DNA of 14,235 bases from Promethearchaeota archaeon (GCA_030608765.1 JAUWDN010000007.1:1-14235); one strand, 5' to 3'. Positions 1 to 7,307 are shown, numbered from the stretch's first letter. Numbers and translations are program-made. Notes: generated by a model from the letters alone, not told the origin.

Positions 1-2
1 CA

Positions 3-290
3 AGAGTTAAACCAGAAAATGTTTTACGCTGTTTTAGAGGTATTGAAGCTTTCGCGGTAAGCGAATTTGCCGGTCTATTACAAGTAGCTGGCTTACATGG
101 TGGAGGATCGCCGTCAATGGAAACTATAACTATGATGATGCGATACGATCTTGAGAAACTGAAAAATATTTCTAAGTACCTTTTTGGAATTAAGTCCAAA
201 TTGAAAAGATACGAAAGACCAACTGTTACTCCTAGAAAACAACTTGAGAAATTTCGAAAAGCTATGAAAGGAAAAAAATTAGAGAAATAA
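3..290 (+). CDS. 4-hydroxybutyryl-CoA dehydratase / HpaB-family flavoprotein, C-terminal fragment
   Basis: The reading frame is open from the left edge (first whole codon at base 3) to a TAA at 288-290, giving 95 residues with no start in the window. The fragment contains SEFAGLLQVAGLHGGGSPS, followed by a run ending RYDLEKLKNISKYLFGI. This resembles the end of the 4-hydroxybutyryl-CoA dehydratase/vinylacetyl-CoA isomerase family, where a helix is followed by LHGxGSPQxE and then a region with a (Y)DLE-type motif. The wider family includes 4-hydroxyphenylacetate 3-monooxygenase (HpaB). 4-Hydroxybutyryl-CoA dehydratase is an FAD and [4Fe-4S] enzyme that makes crotonyl-CoA. Its cluster ligands lie upstream of this fragment, so dehydratase and monooxygenase members cannot be separated here. 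The basic, Lys-rich last 30 residues look like a lineage-specific tail. The family call is fairly secure; the substrate is inferred. Confidence 0.72.
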   Translation, partial: RVKPENVLRCFRGIEAFAVSEFAGLLQVAGLHGGGSPSMETITMMMRYDLEKLKNISKYLFGIKSKLKRYERPTVTPRKQLEKFRKAMKGKKLEK

Positions 291-297
291 ATACTTG

Positions 298-322
298 CTT
301 TTACTTTACTTTTTTTTTTCTA
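298..322 (+). terminator. Oligo-T archaeal transcription terminator
   Basis: A T-rich tract starting eight bases after the stop of the dehydratase-family gene includes ten consecutive T at 310-319. Archaeal RNA polymerase terminates on such U-runs without needing a hairpin. The placement suggests the thioesterase downstream has its own promoter. Confidence 0.5.
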
Positions 323-330
323 TTAAATTA

Positions 331-340
331 TTTTTAAAAA
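331..340 (+). promoter_or_regulatory. Possible TATA box for the thioesterase gene
   Basis: TTTTTAAAAA lies about 42 bases before the ATG at 378, which would place the transcription start near 362. The surrounding DNA is so A/T-rich that chance matches are likely. Confidence 0.3.
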
Positions 341-377
341 TTATTAGGTTATTAAGTTAGTAGTTTATGAAGTTATT

Positions 378-824
378 ATGAAGGAAGTTAATGAGAAAGA
401 TAAGGTAGTAATAGACAAACTACTTGGAATTGAGGATTTTAAAGAAATTGAAGTTAGAGTCGATGATACTGATTTAATGCAGGTGGTCCACTCAAATAAG
501 TATCTTAATTATTTTGACGATGGCTTCATAAGTTTTGTACAAAAGCTTAATAAAGATTGTGGCGCGCTACACAAAGAAGGGATCGTTTTTCCAGTTAGAA
601 AGGTTGAAATTGAATATTTAAGATCGGCTACTTTCGGCGATAAAATACTTATTCACACTCGAGTTATAAAAGTAGGAAACACCTCCATTACTCTTGCGAT
701 GGATTGTTATAAAAATAATAAATCAAAAGATACGCTTCTTGTTAAAGGTATTATTGTAAGGTTAATCATGGACATGAATAATAATGAATTAATCAAAATA
801 ACTGATTTTTTCGGAGATATTTAA
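378..824 (+). CDS. Hotdog-fold acyl-CoA thioesterase (4HBT/YbgC family)
   Basis: This 148-residue protein has the usual length of a single hotdog domain. Near the N-terminus it carries the family signature RVDDTDLMQVVHSNKYLNYF (residues 27-46), where 4-hydroxybenzoyl-CoA thioesterases have DxDxxGxVxxxxY. Asp32 matches the catalytic Asp of that motif (Asp17 in the Pseudomonas enzyme). The usual Gly of the signature is Gln35 here. Such enzymes hydrolyse acyl-CoA thioesters in the cytoplasm, and the acyl chain preferred cannot be read from the sequence. An upstream ATG at 367 runs into a stop within five codons, so 378 is the start. The gene lies between a 4-hydroxybutyryl-CoA dehydratase-like gene and an enoyl-CoA hydratase, which suggests it releases CoA from a short or branched acyl intermediate. 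It converges on the hydratase with only 17 bases between stops. Confidence 0.85.
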   Translation: MKEVNEKDKVVIDKLLGIEDFKEIEVRVDDTDLMQVVHSNKYLNYFDDGFISFVQKLNKDCGALHKEGIVFPVRKVEIEYLRSATFGDKILIHTRVIKVGNTSITLAMDCYKNNKSKDTLLVKGIIVRLIMDMNNNELIKITDFFGDI

Positions 825-841
825 TCAATAATTACAATTCT

Positions 842-1609
842 TTACTCCTTCTTAATAAATTTTTCAAGTCTTTTTTTAAGTTCTTCAGACTGCCCAGTTG
901 TAATCATTGCTATTGATTCGCGTGCTAAAACGGATTCAATACTTAAATCTTGGTTTTCGTTTATAAACTTCTTTGTATAACTAAGAGCAAGGTGGTCTCT
1001 TGACGCGATCATGTTAGCTGTTTTTTTTAAGATTCTTGGTAGACTTGGTGTTGGACATACTTGATTAACCAGCCCTATTCTATGTGCTTCTTCAGCAGAG
1101 AGTTCTTTACCCATTATCATCAATTCTTTGGCTCTTCCTTCCCCTATTATTCTAGGTAATAGTTTAGTGGACGCATTAGAAAAGAAAAGCCCTACCCCTA
1201 CTTCAGGGAGCATAATACGTGTATCTTCTGCTGCGATTTTATAATCACACACAAGTGTATGTTCAAATCCGCCCCCTATCACCCATCCGTGATAACCAAC
1301 TATTATTATGCCTGGATGAGCTATCATTTTTCGTGTTAAAATTTGACAAGATTCAAGAAACTCTACTGCTTCTGCAAGTCGTTCTTTATTTGTTAGCAAA
1401 TCATATCCATACTTTAGATCAGCACCTACTGTAAAATGCTTACCATTAGCGGCGTAAATAACACAAACATCGTTGTTTTCAGCACTCATTTCAAAGAGTT
1501 TTATTAGTTTTTTTAGCACATCTAACGTAATTGTATTTCTTTCTTCAGGCTTATTTAAAGTTATTTTTCCGATGTCTCCACTTTTTTCATATAATACAAT
1601 ATCTTCCAA
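842..1609 (-). CDS. Enoyl-CoA hydratase/isomerase (crotonase family)
   Basis: At 255 residues this is the standard length of a crotonase-fold protein. The oxyanion-hole segments are KHFTVGADL (58-65) and IGGGFEHTL (111-119). Both acidic residues used for hydration of enoyl-CoA in rat hydratase (Glu144 and Glu164) appear to be present, as Glu116 in GGGFE and Glu136 in LPEVGVG. The C-terminal half has the family pattern ELSAEEAHRIGLVNQV (169-184). Hydratase activity is therefore plausible, although isomerases and other crotonases share this fold. The start is TTG at 1609, supported by GAGGG seven bases upstream; the nearby ATG in AATGCGAGGG is out of frame. The gene is read toward the thioesterase and probably has its own promoter in the 91-base gap after the transporter gene. 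A role in beta-oxidation or crotonyl-CoA metabolism is inferred from the neighbours. Confidence 0.88.
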   Translation of the reverse strand: MEDIVLYEKSGDIGKITLNKPEERNTITLDVLKKLIKLFEMSAENNDVCVIYAANGKHFTVGADLKYGYDLLTNKERLAEAVEFLESCQILTRKMIAHPGIIIVGYHGWVIGGGFEHTLVCDYKIAAEDTRIMLPEVGVGLFFSNASTKLLPRIIGEGRAKELMIMGKELSAEEAHRIGLVNQVCPTPSLPRILKKTANMIASRDHLALSYTKKFINENQDLSIESVLARESIAMITTGQSEELKKRLEKFIKKE

Positions 1610-1616
1610 ATTGAAT

Positions 1617-1621
1617 CCCTC
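1617..1621 (-). promoter_or_regulatory. Shine-Dalgarno site that decides a TTG start
   Basis: On the minus strand GAGGG stands seven bases before the TTG at 1609. This is one of the few clear ribosome binding sites in the window and is the main reason to accept the non-ATG start of the enoyl-CoA hydratase. Confidence 0.55.
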
Positions 1622-1649
1622 GCATTATTTCTATTTAGACTATCTATTA

Positions 1650-1658
1650 TTTATAAAA
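1650..1658 (-). promoter_or_regulatory. TATA box of the enoyl-CoA hydratase gene
   Basis: TTTTATAAA on the minus strand is centred about 45 bases before the TTG start. The predicted transcript start near 1629 would leave a leader of about 20 bases that holds the GAGGG site. Confidence 0.4.
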
Positions 1659-1700
1659 TTCAATTTATGTTATCATAAAAGTTTTTTTATCTAATTTGAA

Positions 1701-2696
1701 TTAGATTGTATAATCCCTTTTGACTTTCGCTTTTAAAGAATTTTGGGTGGTTAATTCCTGTTTTTTATAATTTATGATAACTAATGCTACCATAACAATT
1801 AGACCCCCTATAATATTCCACAAACCTACAACATCGTTTCGTTGAAAAATTATCGATAAAATAAGCGTTATAAATGGTTGCAAATACAGAAATGATGCAA
1901 CACTTGAAGACCTCAGCTTTTTAAGGGAGTAGCTCCAAATATAATATCCAATCACGAATGCTCCCAAACCTAAATATAAAGCACATAGAAAAACAATAAT
2001 ATTCAAGAGATTATTTAGAAAGATATTCAACTGTCCAGCAATTATAATGAGTATAAAGAACTCAATAACTCCAAAAATGGAAATATTCTTTAGATTTTGA
2101 AAATCAGTCCTAGAGCTATCAAATTGTTTCACTTTTTTTATAGCAATGGTATAAAATGACCACATCAGAGGAGCTAAAAGAGCAAGGACATATCCTAAGA
2201 AATTAGGTGAATTTGGTTCAAGAACTCCAATGTTACCTCCCGTAATTAATAAATACGCTCCAAAAGAAGCAATTATGAAACCAATTACTTTATTTTTATT
2301 CAATTTTTCTTTGAAAATAACAAGTGAAAGTAATGTAATGAGAATGGGGTTGATTAGACAATCCACAAGTACGGGTAAGGAAGGACCAAGCAAAGAAATA
2401 GCCGAGTAGATAGTAATAAGGTATAAGGATACTCCGGCTAAGCTTGATAACACTATATACAACCAGTAATTCCTTTCTGACCCCTTATTGATTGTTTGGT
2501 CAAAAATTAAGGCAGACTTTTTGTTATTTTTCTTTCTAAGAAAAAAATCAATTATAATCATTGAAACCGCGGCAATTATTAACCGGTACAACGCGATAGA
2601 GAGCGGGGTAACAAAATCCATAGCGATATCAACAACTATAAACGAAAAACCCCAGAAAAAAATCATCACAAAAAGCAAAAAATAAGTACGTAGCAT
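1701..2696 (-). CDS. EamA-family (drug/metabolite) transporter
   Basis: This 331-residue, very hydrophobic protein has about ten membrane helices in two similar halves, as in the DMT/EamA family. The first half runs from the N-terminus to about residue 155 and the second from about 168 to 312. The N-terminal FFWGFSFIVVDIAM is the typical first helix (usually WG..F...K). Each repeat ends with a segment resembling the EamA consensus: near 122-158 the stretch around LVIFKEKLNKNKVIGFIIAS, and near 265-310 the stretch around SVASFLYLQPFITLILSIIF. A hydrophilic loop of about 25 residues, rich in Asn and Lys, follows the second helix. Members export amino acids, metabolites or drugs from the cytoplasm, and the substrate is not visible. 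The gene diverges from pepD across a 131-base gap, and its ATG is at 2696. Confidence 0.88.
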   Translation of the reverse strand: MLRTYFLLFVMIFFWGFSFIVVDIAMDFVTPLSIALYRLIIAAVSMIIIDFFLRKKNNKKSALIFDQTINKGSERNYWLYIVLSSLAGVSLYLITIYSAISLLGPSLPVLVDCLINPILITLLSLVIFKEKLNKNKVIGFIIASFGAYLLITGGNIGVLEPNSPNFLGYVLALLAPLMWSFYTIAIKKVKQFDSSRTDFQNLKNISIFGVIEFFILIIIAGQLNIFLNNLLNIIVFLCALYLGLGAFVIGYYIWSYSLKKLRSSSVASFLYLQPFITLILSIIFQRNDVVGLWNIIGGLIVMVALVIINYKKQELTTQNSLKAKVKRDYTI

Positions 2697-2787
2697 ATTT
2701 GACTAATAAAAATAGTTTAAATGAAAAAAGATTTTGCCTTAAAAACAACCATAATTGTAGAATATGTTTGGATATAGAATAGATTCT

Positions 2788-2797
2788 AAATTATAAG
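2788..2797 (+). promoter_or_regulatory. Possible TATA box of the dipeptidase gene
   Basis: AAATTATAAG is centred about 35 bases before the ATG at 2828, so the predicted transcript would have a leader of only about 10 bases. No Shine-Dalgarno sequence is visible, which agrees with a short or absent leader. Confidence 0.35.
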
Positions 2798-2827
2798 ATT
2801 AAATAGCAATAGACCAAGATAGTATTT

Positions 2828-4327
2828 ATGGTGTTAGAAAAATTAAAACCCGAAATTGTGTGGAATATCTTTGAACATGTAATAGCTAAAACACCTAGAC
2901 CTTCACACCACGAAGAAATGATTCGAAACAAGATAAAATCTTGGCTGACCGAACAATCTCTAAAAAATGGTTTAAACTACACTATCCGTGAAGATTCCAT
3001 TGGAAACATCTTAATTAGAAAAACAGCTACAAGAGGAATGGAATTAGCTCATTCCTTAATGTTTCAAGCACATATGGACATGGTATGTGAAACAGATAGA
3101 GCAGAAGGATTTGATTTTATGACCTCTGGAATCCCAATTAGAATTCAAGACAACTCTGAATGGGTAGACGCTGATGGAACTACACTCGGAGCTGATGACG
3201 GCATTGGTGTAGCACTTGCACTAGCCGCTTTAGTTGATCAATCAATAAAAACCCACGGTCAAATTGAAGTCTTACTTACTGTAAATGAGGAAGATGGTTT
3301 TGATGGGGCCACTCAATTAGATCCTGTAGCTCTTGATATACAAAGTAAATTGATGATTAATCTCGATGGTGGTCCTTTAGGGAATATTGTAGTGGGTTCC
3401 GTTTGTGGAAGACGAATGAGATTTTCAAAGGAATTTAATTGGGTAGACTACAATGAAAGTGATGAATTAGAATTCTATGAAATTTCAGTTCAAGGATTAT
3501 TAAGTGGCCACTCAGGAGGAGATATACACTTACCACGAGCTAATGCCAACAAGTTAGTAGGTAGGGTTATATCAAATATTTCACAAGAAATGAAAATCTT
3601 CGTAAGCAAATGGCAGGGTGGAACAAAATCTAATGTAATCCCTGCCAAATCTTCAATAATAATAGGAATAGCCTTAAAAAATAACCAGAAATTTGAAGAA
3701 TTGCTTAACGAGGAAATCTCATCAATATTCGAATATTACGAAAAATTTGAACCTAACCTGAAAATAAAATTCAAAAAAGTTCTTCCAAGAAAGTATTTAA
3801 CAGAGAAGGAATCTAAATTGTTAATTTCGACCATTAATATAATCCCTCATGGTGTCTTAAAAATATCCTCTATTTATGATAAATTTATAGAAAGCTCCAA
3901 TAATCTTGCTATCATTAACACAGAAAAAGAAAACGAAATAATCTGGCTTTATCCGCGAAGTATGATCAGAAGCGAATTGAACTCTTTTTGTGTCTCAATT
4001 AAACAACTAGGAGAGATCGGAGGTTGGAATGTGTTTTTGAGGCCAGTTTTACCCGAATGGCTCCCAGATCTAGAGTCTAACTTCTTAAACTATGTAAAAA
4101 CGGAATATGAAGATTTATTGAAAAAGAATGTAAAAACTACAGTAATACATGGTGGTTTAGAAACAGGGATGATAAATACTAGAATAAGTGGGCTCCAGAT
4201 GGTCTCCTTTGGTCCAACTGTAGAAGGTTTACATTCTCCGAGCGAAAAATTAAAAATTGCGGATGTTGGAGTGCTATACACATTAATTAAGAAGCTTATC
4301 GAGAATATATTAAAATTAAATCAGTAA
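2828..4327 (+). CDS. pepD: Xaa-His/aminoacyl-histidine dipeptidase (M20 family, PepD type)
   Basis: The 499-residue length matches PepD (about 490). The N-terminus has VWNIFEHVIAKTPRPSHHEE (11-30), the family pattern W..F..I...PRPS..E. Predicted zinc ligands by comparison with bacterial PepD are His82 (in QAHMDMV), Asp123 (in LGADDG), Glu155 (in NEEDGFDG), Asp180 (in INLDGG) and His469 (in GLHSPSEK). Asp84 and Glu154 would be the catalytic acids. A lid/dimerisation domain begins near GHSGGDIHLPRANA (about 229-242) and extends to roughly 390. HGGLETG (441-447) corresponds to the usual HAGLECG. The INLDGGPLG segment differs from the more common INLD(S/T)E. The enzyme hydrolyses short peptides in the cytoplasm. 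It precedes a convergent amino-acid-degrading PLP enzyme and lies near an amino-acid dehydrogenase and permease, so peptide catabolism is likely. Confidence 0.9.
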   Translation: MVLEKLKPEIVWNIFEHVIAKTPRPSHHEEMIRNKIKSWLTEQSLKNGLNYTIREDSIGNILIRKTATRGMELAHSLMFQAHMDMVCETDRAEGFDFMTSGIPIRIQDNSEWVDADGTTLGADDGIGVALALAALVDQSIKTHGQIEVLLTVNEEDGFDGATQLDPVALDIQSKLMINLDGGPLGNIVVGSVCGRRMRFSKEFNWVDYNESDELEFYEISVQGLLSGHSGGDIHLPRANANKLVGRVISNISQEMKIFVSKWQGGTKSNVIPAKSSIIIGIALKNNQKFEELLNEEISSIFEYYEKFEPNLKIKFKKVLPRKYLTEKESKLLISTINIIPHGVLKISSIYDKFIESSNNLAIINTEKENEIIWLYPRSMIRSELNSFCVSIKQLGEIGGWNVFLRPVLPEWLPDLESNFLNYVKTEYEDLLKKNVKTTVIHGGLETGMINTRISGLQMVSFGPTVEGLHSPSEKLKIADVGVLYTLIKKLIENILKLNQ

Positions 4328-4370
4328 TTAAAGAAGAATATAATCTTAAGTAGAAATGCATCTAAAACTC

Positions 4371-5660
4371 TTATGCGTCTTCTAATTCTATAACCTTACT
4401 TAATTTCTCTTTGATTATTAATTGTTTATCTTTTTCTAAATTACATTCTGTTACCTTCCAAAACCTATATTCGTGATTAAGATACGCGGGACATTTGTCT
4501 CTTGTATCTTCAGGGCAATCTGTGAGTTGCCAGCACTGAAACAATTTTTTAGTATAATACTTATGAAATTTATTAGGTAGCTTCTCGAAATCAAATTTGG
4601 TTTCTCTAAGATATTTATCCAAATCGTTCGAATTGTAAGTGTTCCAGAAAAGAACTTTCTTAGATTTATTTTCTTCTTTTTCAAAAAAATCAAACATTGC
4701 TGCCATCGTTTTTCCTGTATATGTCGTTTCTAATTTGAAACCTAACTTTTTGCCCTCTAGGTCGTAAACTAAATCTACCGCTTTTTGCCCCTTAACTGTT
4801 TTTACGCCGTAACTAGAACCCAAATATCCCTTAATCATATTAAAATCACCTTTATTAACTTGGACATCCGGTATAGATTTATCTCGTTTTCTTAAATATT
4901 TAATGGATTTATTTGCAATCTTAATTAGGTTTTTTGGGTTAACAACAATATCTCTTGAAACATTAACGGGATATACTTTAGTTTTTAATCCTAAGAGCTT
5001 ACAACCGGCTGTTAGACCTGCTGCTGTTCCAGTTGATCCTGCTGCTACAAAAATAATATCTGGTTCAGGTAGAATCCCTTGATCAATTTGAATTTTTAAT
5101 TCAAAAATCGCATTAATAAAGCCTATACTTCCTAAAGGCGTTCCAATTCCAAAGAGAGGTGATCCACCAATCGACATTAAATAATGCTTCGGATGAAACA
5201 TTCTAAACAACAAGCTTTTGAGAACACCAAGTTCAAACATCTTAGTAAAATGTAATTTTGCCCCAAAATAATGGAATAAAAGGAGAGAACGCTGAACGTG
5301 CCAAGTTACTGGTTGAAGGGATAAAAATAATTCGCATTTTAAATCAAGTTCTTTCGCTATAATTGCACAAGCAGCTCCGTGATTTGTACCAATGCCTCCC
5401 AAAGTTATTATACCCTTCTTTTTTTTCTTTAGAGCCTCCCCAAAAATGAATTCAAACTTTCTGAGTTTGTTGCCACCATATATTTTATGATCCTTGTCAT
5501 CACGCTTAATATATATTTCGCCATCTATTAATTTCAAGTAATTTTCTAATTCTGTTAACCTTTCAATATCAGAAGGCATTCCCGTTAATATCGAGGTCCA
5601 AGGAACTTTTCCTTCTAAATTTGGAAATACATCAAACAAAGTTGGCTTTTTACTTTCCAT
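4371..5660 (-). CDS. PLP-dependent D-cysteine desulfhydrase/ACC deaminase-like enzyme with C-terminal Cys/Trp cluster
   Basis: The protein is 429 residues from the ATG at 5660; an in-frame TTG at 5669 would add three (residue numbers here count from that TTG). It belongs to the tryptophan synthase beta-like, fold-type II PLP enzymes. KRDDKD precedes GGNKLRK with Schiff-base Lys68. GGIGTNHG (91-98) follows, then the phosphate-binding loop AAGSTGTAAG (209-218) and LETTYTGK (313-320), seen in D-cysteine desulfhydrase and ACC deaminase as the ldpvYtgK motif. Those enzymes are about 330 residues; the excess here is a C-terminal extension. It contains CWQLTDC (379-385), a third Cys at 393 in DKCPAY, and FWKVTEC (403-409), resembling a two-CW type module in which the second Cys-Trp became Phe-Trp. 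The reaction is probably deamination or desulfhydration of a small amino acid, with the substrate unresolved. It converges on pepD (43-base gap) and diverges from the amino-acid dehydrogenase. Confidence 0.85.
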   Translation of the reverse strand: MESKKPTLFDVFPNLEGKVPWTSILTGMPSDIERLTELENYLKLIDGEIYIKRDDKDHKIYGGNKLRKFEFIFGEALKKKKKGIITLGGIGTNHGAACAIIAKELDLKCELFLSLQPVTWHVQRSLLLFHYFGAKLHFTKMFELGVLKSLLFRMFHPKHYLMSIGGSPLFGIGTPLGSIGFINAIFELKIQIDQGILPEPDIIFVAAGSTGTAAGLTAGCKLLGLKTKVYPVNVSRDIVVNPKNLIKIANKSIKYLRKRDKSIPDVQVNKGDFNMIKGYLGSSYGVKTVKGQKAVDLVYDLEGKKLGFKLETTYTGKTMAAMFDFFEKEENKSKKVLFWNTYNSNDLDKYLRETKFDFEKLPNKFHKYYTKKLFQCWQLTDCPEDTRDKCPAYLNHEYRFWKVTECNLEKDKQLIIKEKLSKVIELEDA

Positions 5661-5705
5661 AAGGATCAAAATTTGTTATTACAAAAAAAAGCTTTTAAAA
5701 TAGGA

Positions 5706-5713
5706 TATATAAA
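5706..5713 (-). promoter_or_regulatory. TATA box of the PLP-enzyme gene
   Basis: TTTATATA on the minus strand is a near-consensus archaeal TATA element. It predicts a transcript start around 5684, leaving a leader of about 24 bases to the ATG at 5660, or about 15 to the alternative TTG at 5669. Confidence 0.5.
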
Positions 5714-5767
5714 TTGACAGATATATCAAAAATTAAGATGAGAATCTAGTTTAAAGGTAATCAAAAA

Positions 5768-5777
5768 TTTTTAAATA
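5768..5777 (+). promoter_or_regulatory. Possible TATA box of the amino-acid dehydrogenase gene
   Basis: TTTTTAAATA predicts a transcript start near 5799 and a leader of about 42 bases. AAGGT at about 5828-5832 could serve as a weak ribosome binding site for the ATG at 5841. It shares a 171-base divergent intergenic region with the PLP-enzyme promoter. Confidence 0.35.
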
Positions 5778-5840
5778 ATTCTTTCAAATAAGATATTAAT
5801 GAAATTGGATTTTTAAGACTCTTATTAAGGTTATTTAGAA

Positions 5841-7040
5841 ATGGATTTTGCGATTAAAGATTATTCATTATTGGATGATATTGGACCTGAAAAAATCATT
5901 ATACTAAAAAACCCATCAACAGACTTAAACGCTGCTTTGGTTATAGATAATTCTATATATGGGATTCCTGCTGGCGGTGTAAGGCTTGCTCCCGATATCT
6001 CTCTTGACGAGATGATTCGATTATCACGGGCAATGTCGCTGAAATTTTGTGCTTATAGGTTGAAACTTGGGGGCGCAAAAGCGGGTATATGGGGTGATCC
6101 CCAAGATAAAGAGAAAAAAGAAATATTACTAACAAGTTTTGCAAAAGCAATTGAGCCTTTTATTAAAAATGATGTGTATTATCCTGGGCCAGATATGGGA
6201 ACAGATGACGATGATCTACTAAAAATGTTTAGTGTAATTGGCGTGCCAAATTTAGCATCAAAAAAAATTGGGATGGCAAAGCTTGGGGTACCTGTTGAAG
6301 AATTATTTACTGGTTATGGAGTTGTTTACTGTTTAGAAGTAATCTATAGCAATTTAGAGAAGCTTACTAAGAAAAAGTTTGATATATCTAAAAAGCCGAA
6401 AATTATATTGGAGGGCTTTGGCAAAGTAGGTACTGCTGTTGCAATGAGCTTAAAAGAATTGGGATTTACCTTAACAGGGGTTTCAACAATAAAAGGTGCT
6501 ATTTTTGATGAGGGTGGCCTTGATATTGAAGAATTATTAAAATTAAAGCTGGCATACGGAGACGATTTAGTTAACCAATATACTAGTAAAAATCATATCC
6601 AAATTCCGAAAGAAAAACTCTTCGAATTGTCGTCTGAGTATCCCACGGATTTTATCATACCCGGAGCTCGACCTGATGTGATTAATAAAAAGAATATTGA
6701 TAAGATCAATGCATTAGCGATTATTCCGGCTGCAAATATACCTTACGAGACGGGCTCTACTGATATTTTAAAAGAGAAAGGAATCATTGCATTCCCCGAT
6801 TTCATAGCAAATGCAGGTGAAGTTTTAGCAATTTTAATAAATAAAGTTGCCAAAAACGCTGATGAAATATTTGATTACATTAAATTAAAAATTTCAGGAA
6901 AAACCTTTGAAGTAATTAAAAGTGCTGTAGAAAAAAACATCTCTTCGTACGATTATGCAGTAGCCGACGCTCTTAATGAACTTAAAAAAAAACTTAAACG
7001 AAAAAAAACTCTTATCGAGAAGTTAAATAAGAGATATTAA
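5841..7040 (+). CDS. Glu/Leu/Phe/Val-type amino-acid dehydrogenase
   Basis: This 399-residue protein has the two domains of the amino-acid dehydrogenase superfamily, which oxidatively deaminates an amino acid to a 2-oxo acid with NAD(P). The substrate domain shows PAGGVRLAP (43-51), MSLK with Lys68, LGGAKAGIWGDP with Lys80, and PGPDMGTDDDD with Asp118. The spacing matches Lys113, Lys125 and Asp165 of clostridial glutamate dehydrogenase and Lys68/Lys80 of leucine dehydrogenase. The Rossmann fold begins at ILEGFGKVGTAV (189-200). PAANIPY and PDFIANAGEV follow. The lysine that binds the glutamate side-chain carboxylate (PYKGG in glutamate dehydrogenase) is Ala44 here, as in leucine-type enzymes, so a hydrophobic substrate is possible. 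The PGPDMGT motif, however, is more like glutamate dehydrogenases. The last 20 residues are very Lys-rich. It is followed by an amino-acid permease on the same strand. Confidence 0.88.
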   Translation: MDFAIKDYSLLDDIGPEKIIILKNPSTDLNAALVIDNSIYGIPAGGVRLAPDISLDEMIRLSRAMSLKFCAYRLKLGGAKAGIWGDPQDKEKKEILLTSFAKAIEPFIKNDVYYPGPDMGTDDDDLLKMFSVIGVPNLASKKIGMAKLGVPVEELFTGYGVVYCLEVIYSNLEKLTKKKFDISKKPKIILEGFGKVGTAVAMSLKELGFTLTGVSTIKGAIFDEGGLDIEELLKLKLAYGDDLVNQYTSKNHIQIPKEKLFELSSEYPTDFIIPGARPDVINKKNIDKINALAIIPAANIPYETGSTDILKEKGIIAFPDFIANAGEVLAILINKVAKNADEIFDYIKLKISGKTFEVIKSAVEKNISSYDYAVADALNELKKKLKRKKTLIEKLNKRY

Positions 7041-7307
7041 ATTATGAAAGAATATTTCGTAATTATCAAATTTTTATATTATTGCTTATTTGATTTTCCC
7101 TGTCCCTTTGAAAAATATTTTTCTTAAAACTAGGTCGTGCTAAAACTAATTTTAAATGTTATTTTCTTTAAAAATCTGTTATAAATTCAAGATTTTCGAA
7201 TGATAAATTAAACATTTATATACTATCTTACCAAAAATTAAACTAATTTAAAATTTAATGAAAATATATAACTCAATTAGAAAATTAGACAAATTTGTGA
7301 AAGAATT
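7041..7307. other. Intergenic region between dehydrogenase and permease, with promoter elements
   Basis: This 267-base gap is the largest in the window. It holds T-rich tracts after the dehydrogenase stop (around 7069-7080 and 7109-7123) that could end transcription, then two TATA-like elements before the permease. A 27-codon reading frame at 7044 has no supporting features. I see no RNA gene or repeat. Confidence 0.5.
7215..7222 (+). promoter_or_regulatory. TATA box upstream of the permease gene
   Basis: TTTATATA predicts a transcript start near 7245 and a 63-base leader to the ATG at 7308. A second candidate, ATATATAA-like at about 7263-7271, would give a leader of about 15 bases. The sequence cannot decide between them. 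Confidence 0.4.

Noticed and set aside
1691..1704. CTAATTTGAATTAG, a short imperfect palindrome at the end of the EamA gene
   Set aside because: Six-base A/T-rich arms are expected by chance here, and the site overlaps a stop codon with no T-run, so neither a terminator nor an operator call is justified.
4451..4693. 80-codon minus-strand frame inside the PLP-enzyme gene
   Set aside because: It overlaps the well-supported PLP enzyme on the same strand in another frame and has no recognisable motif.
5667..5669. TTG at 5669 as the start of the PLP enzyme
   Set aside because: An ATG lies three codons downstream at 5660 with no ribosome binding site favouring the TTG. The choice is not certain, since both fit the TATA position.
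7044..7127. Short frame of 27 codons just after the dehydrogenase
   Set aside because: It is very short, hydrophobic by A/T bias, and has no ribosome binding site or conserved feature.
7041..7307. Search for a tRNA, small RNA or riboswitch in the largest intergenic gap
   Set aside because: No cloverleaf-like pairing, GC-rich island or conserved motif was seen; the content is A/T-rich promoter and terminator-like sequence.
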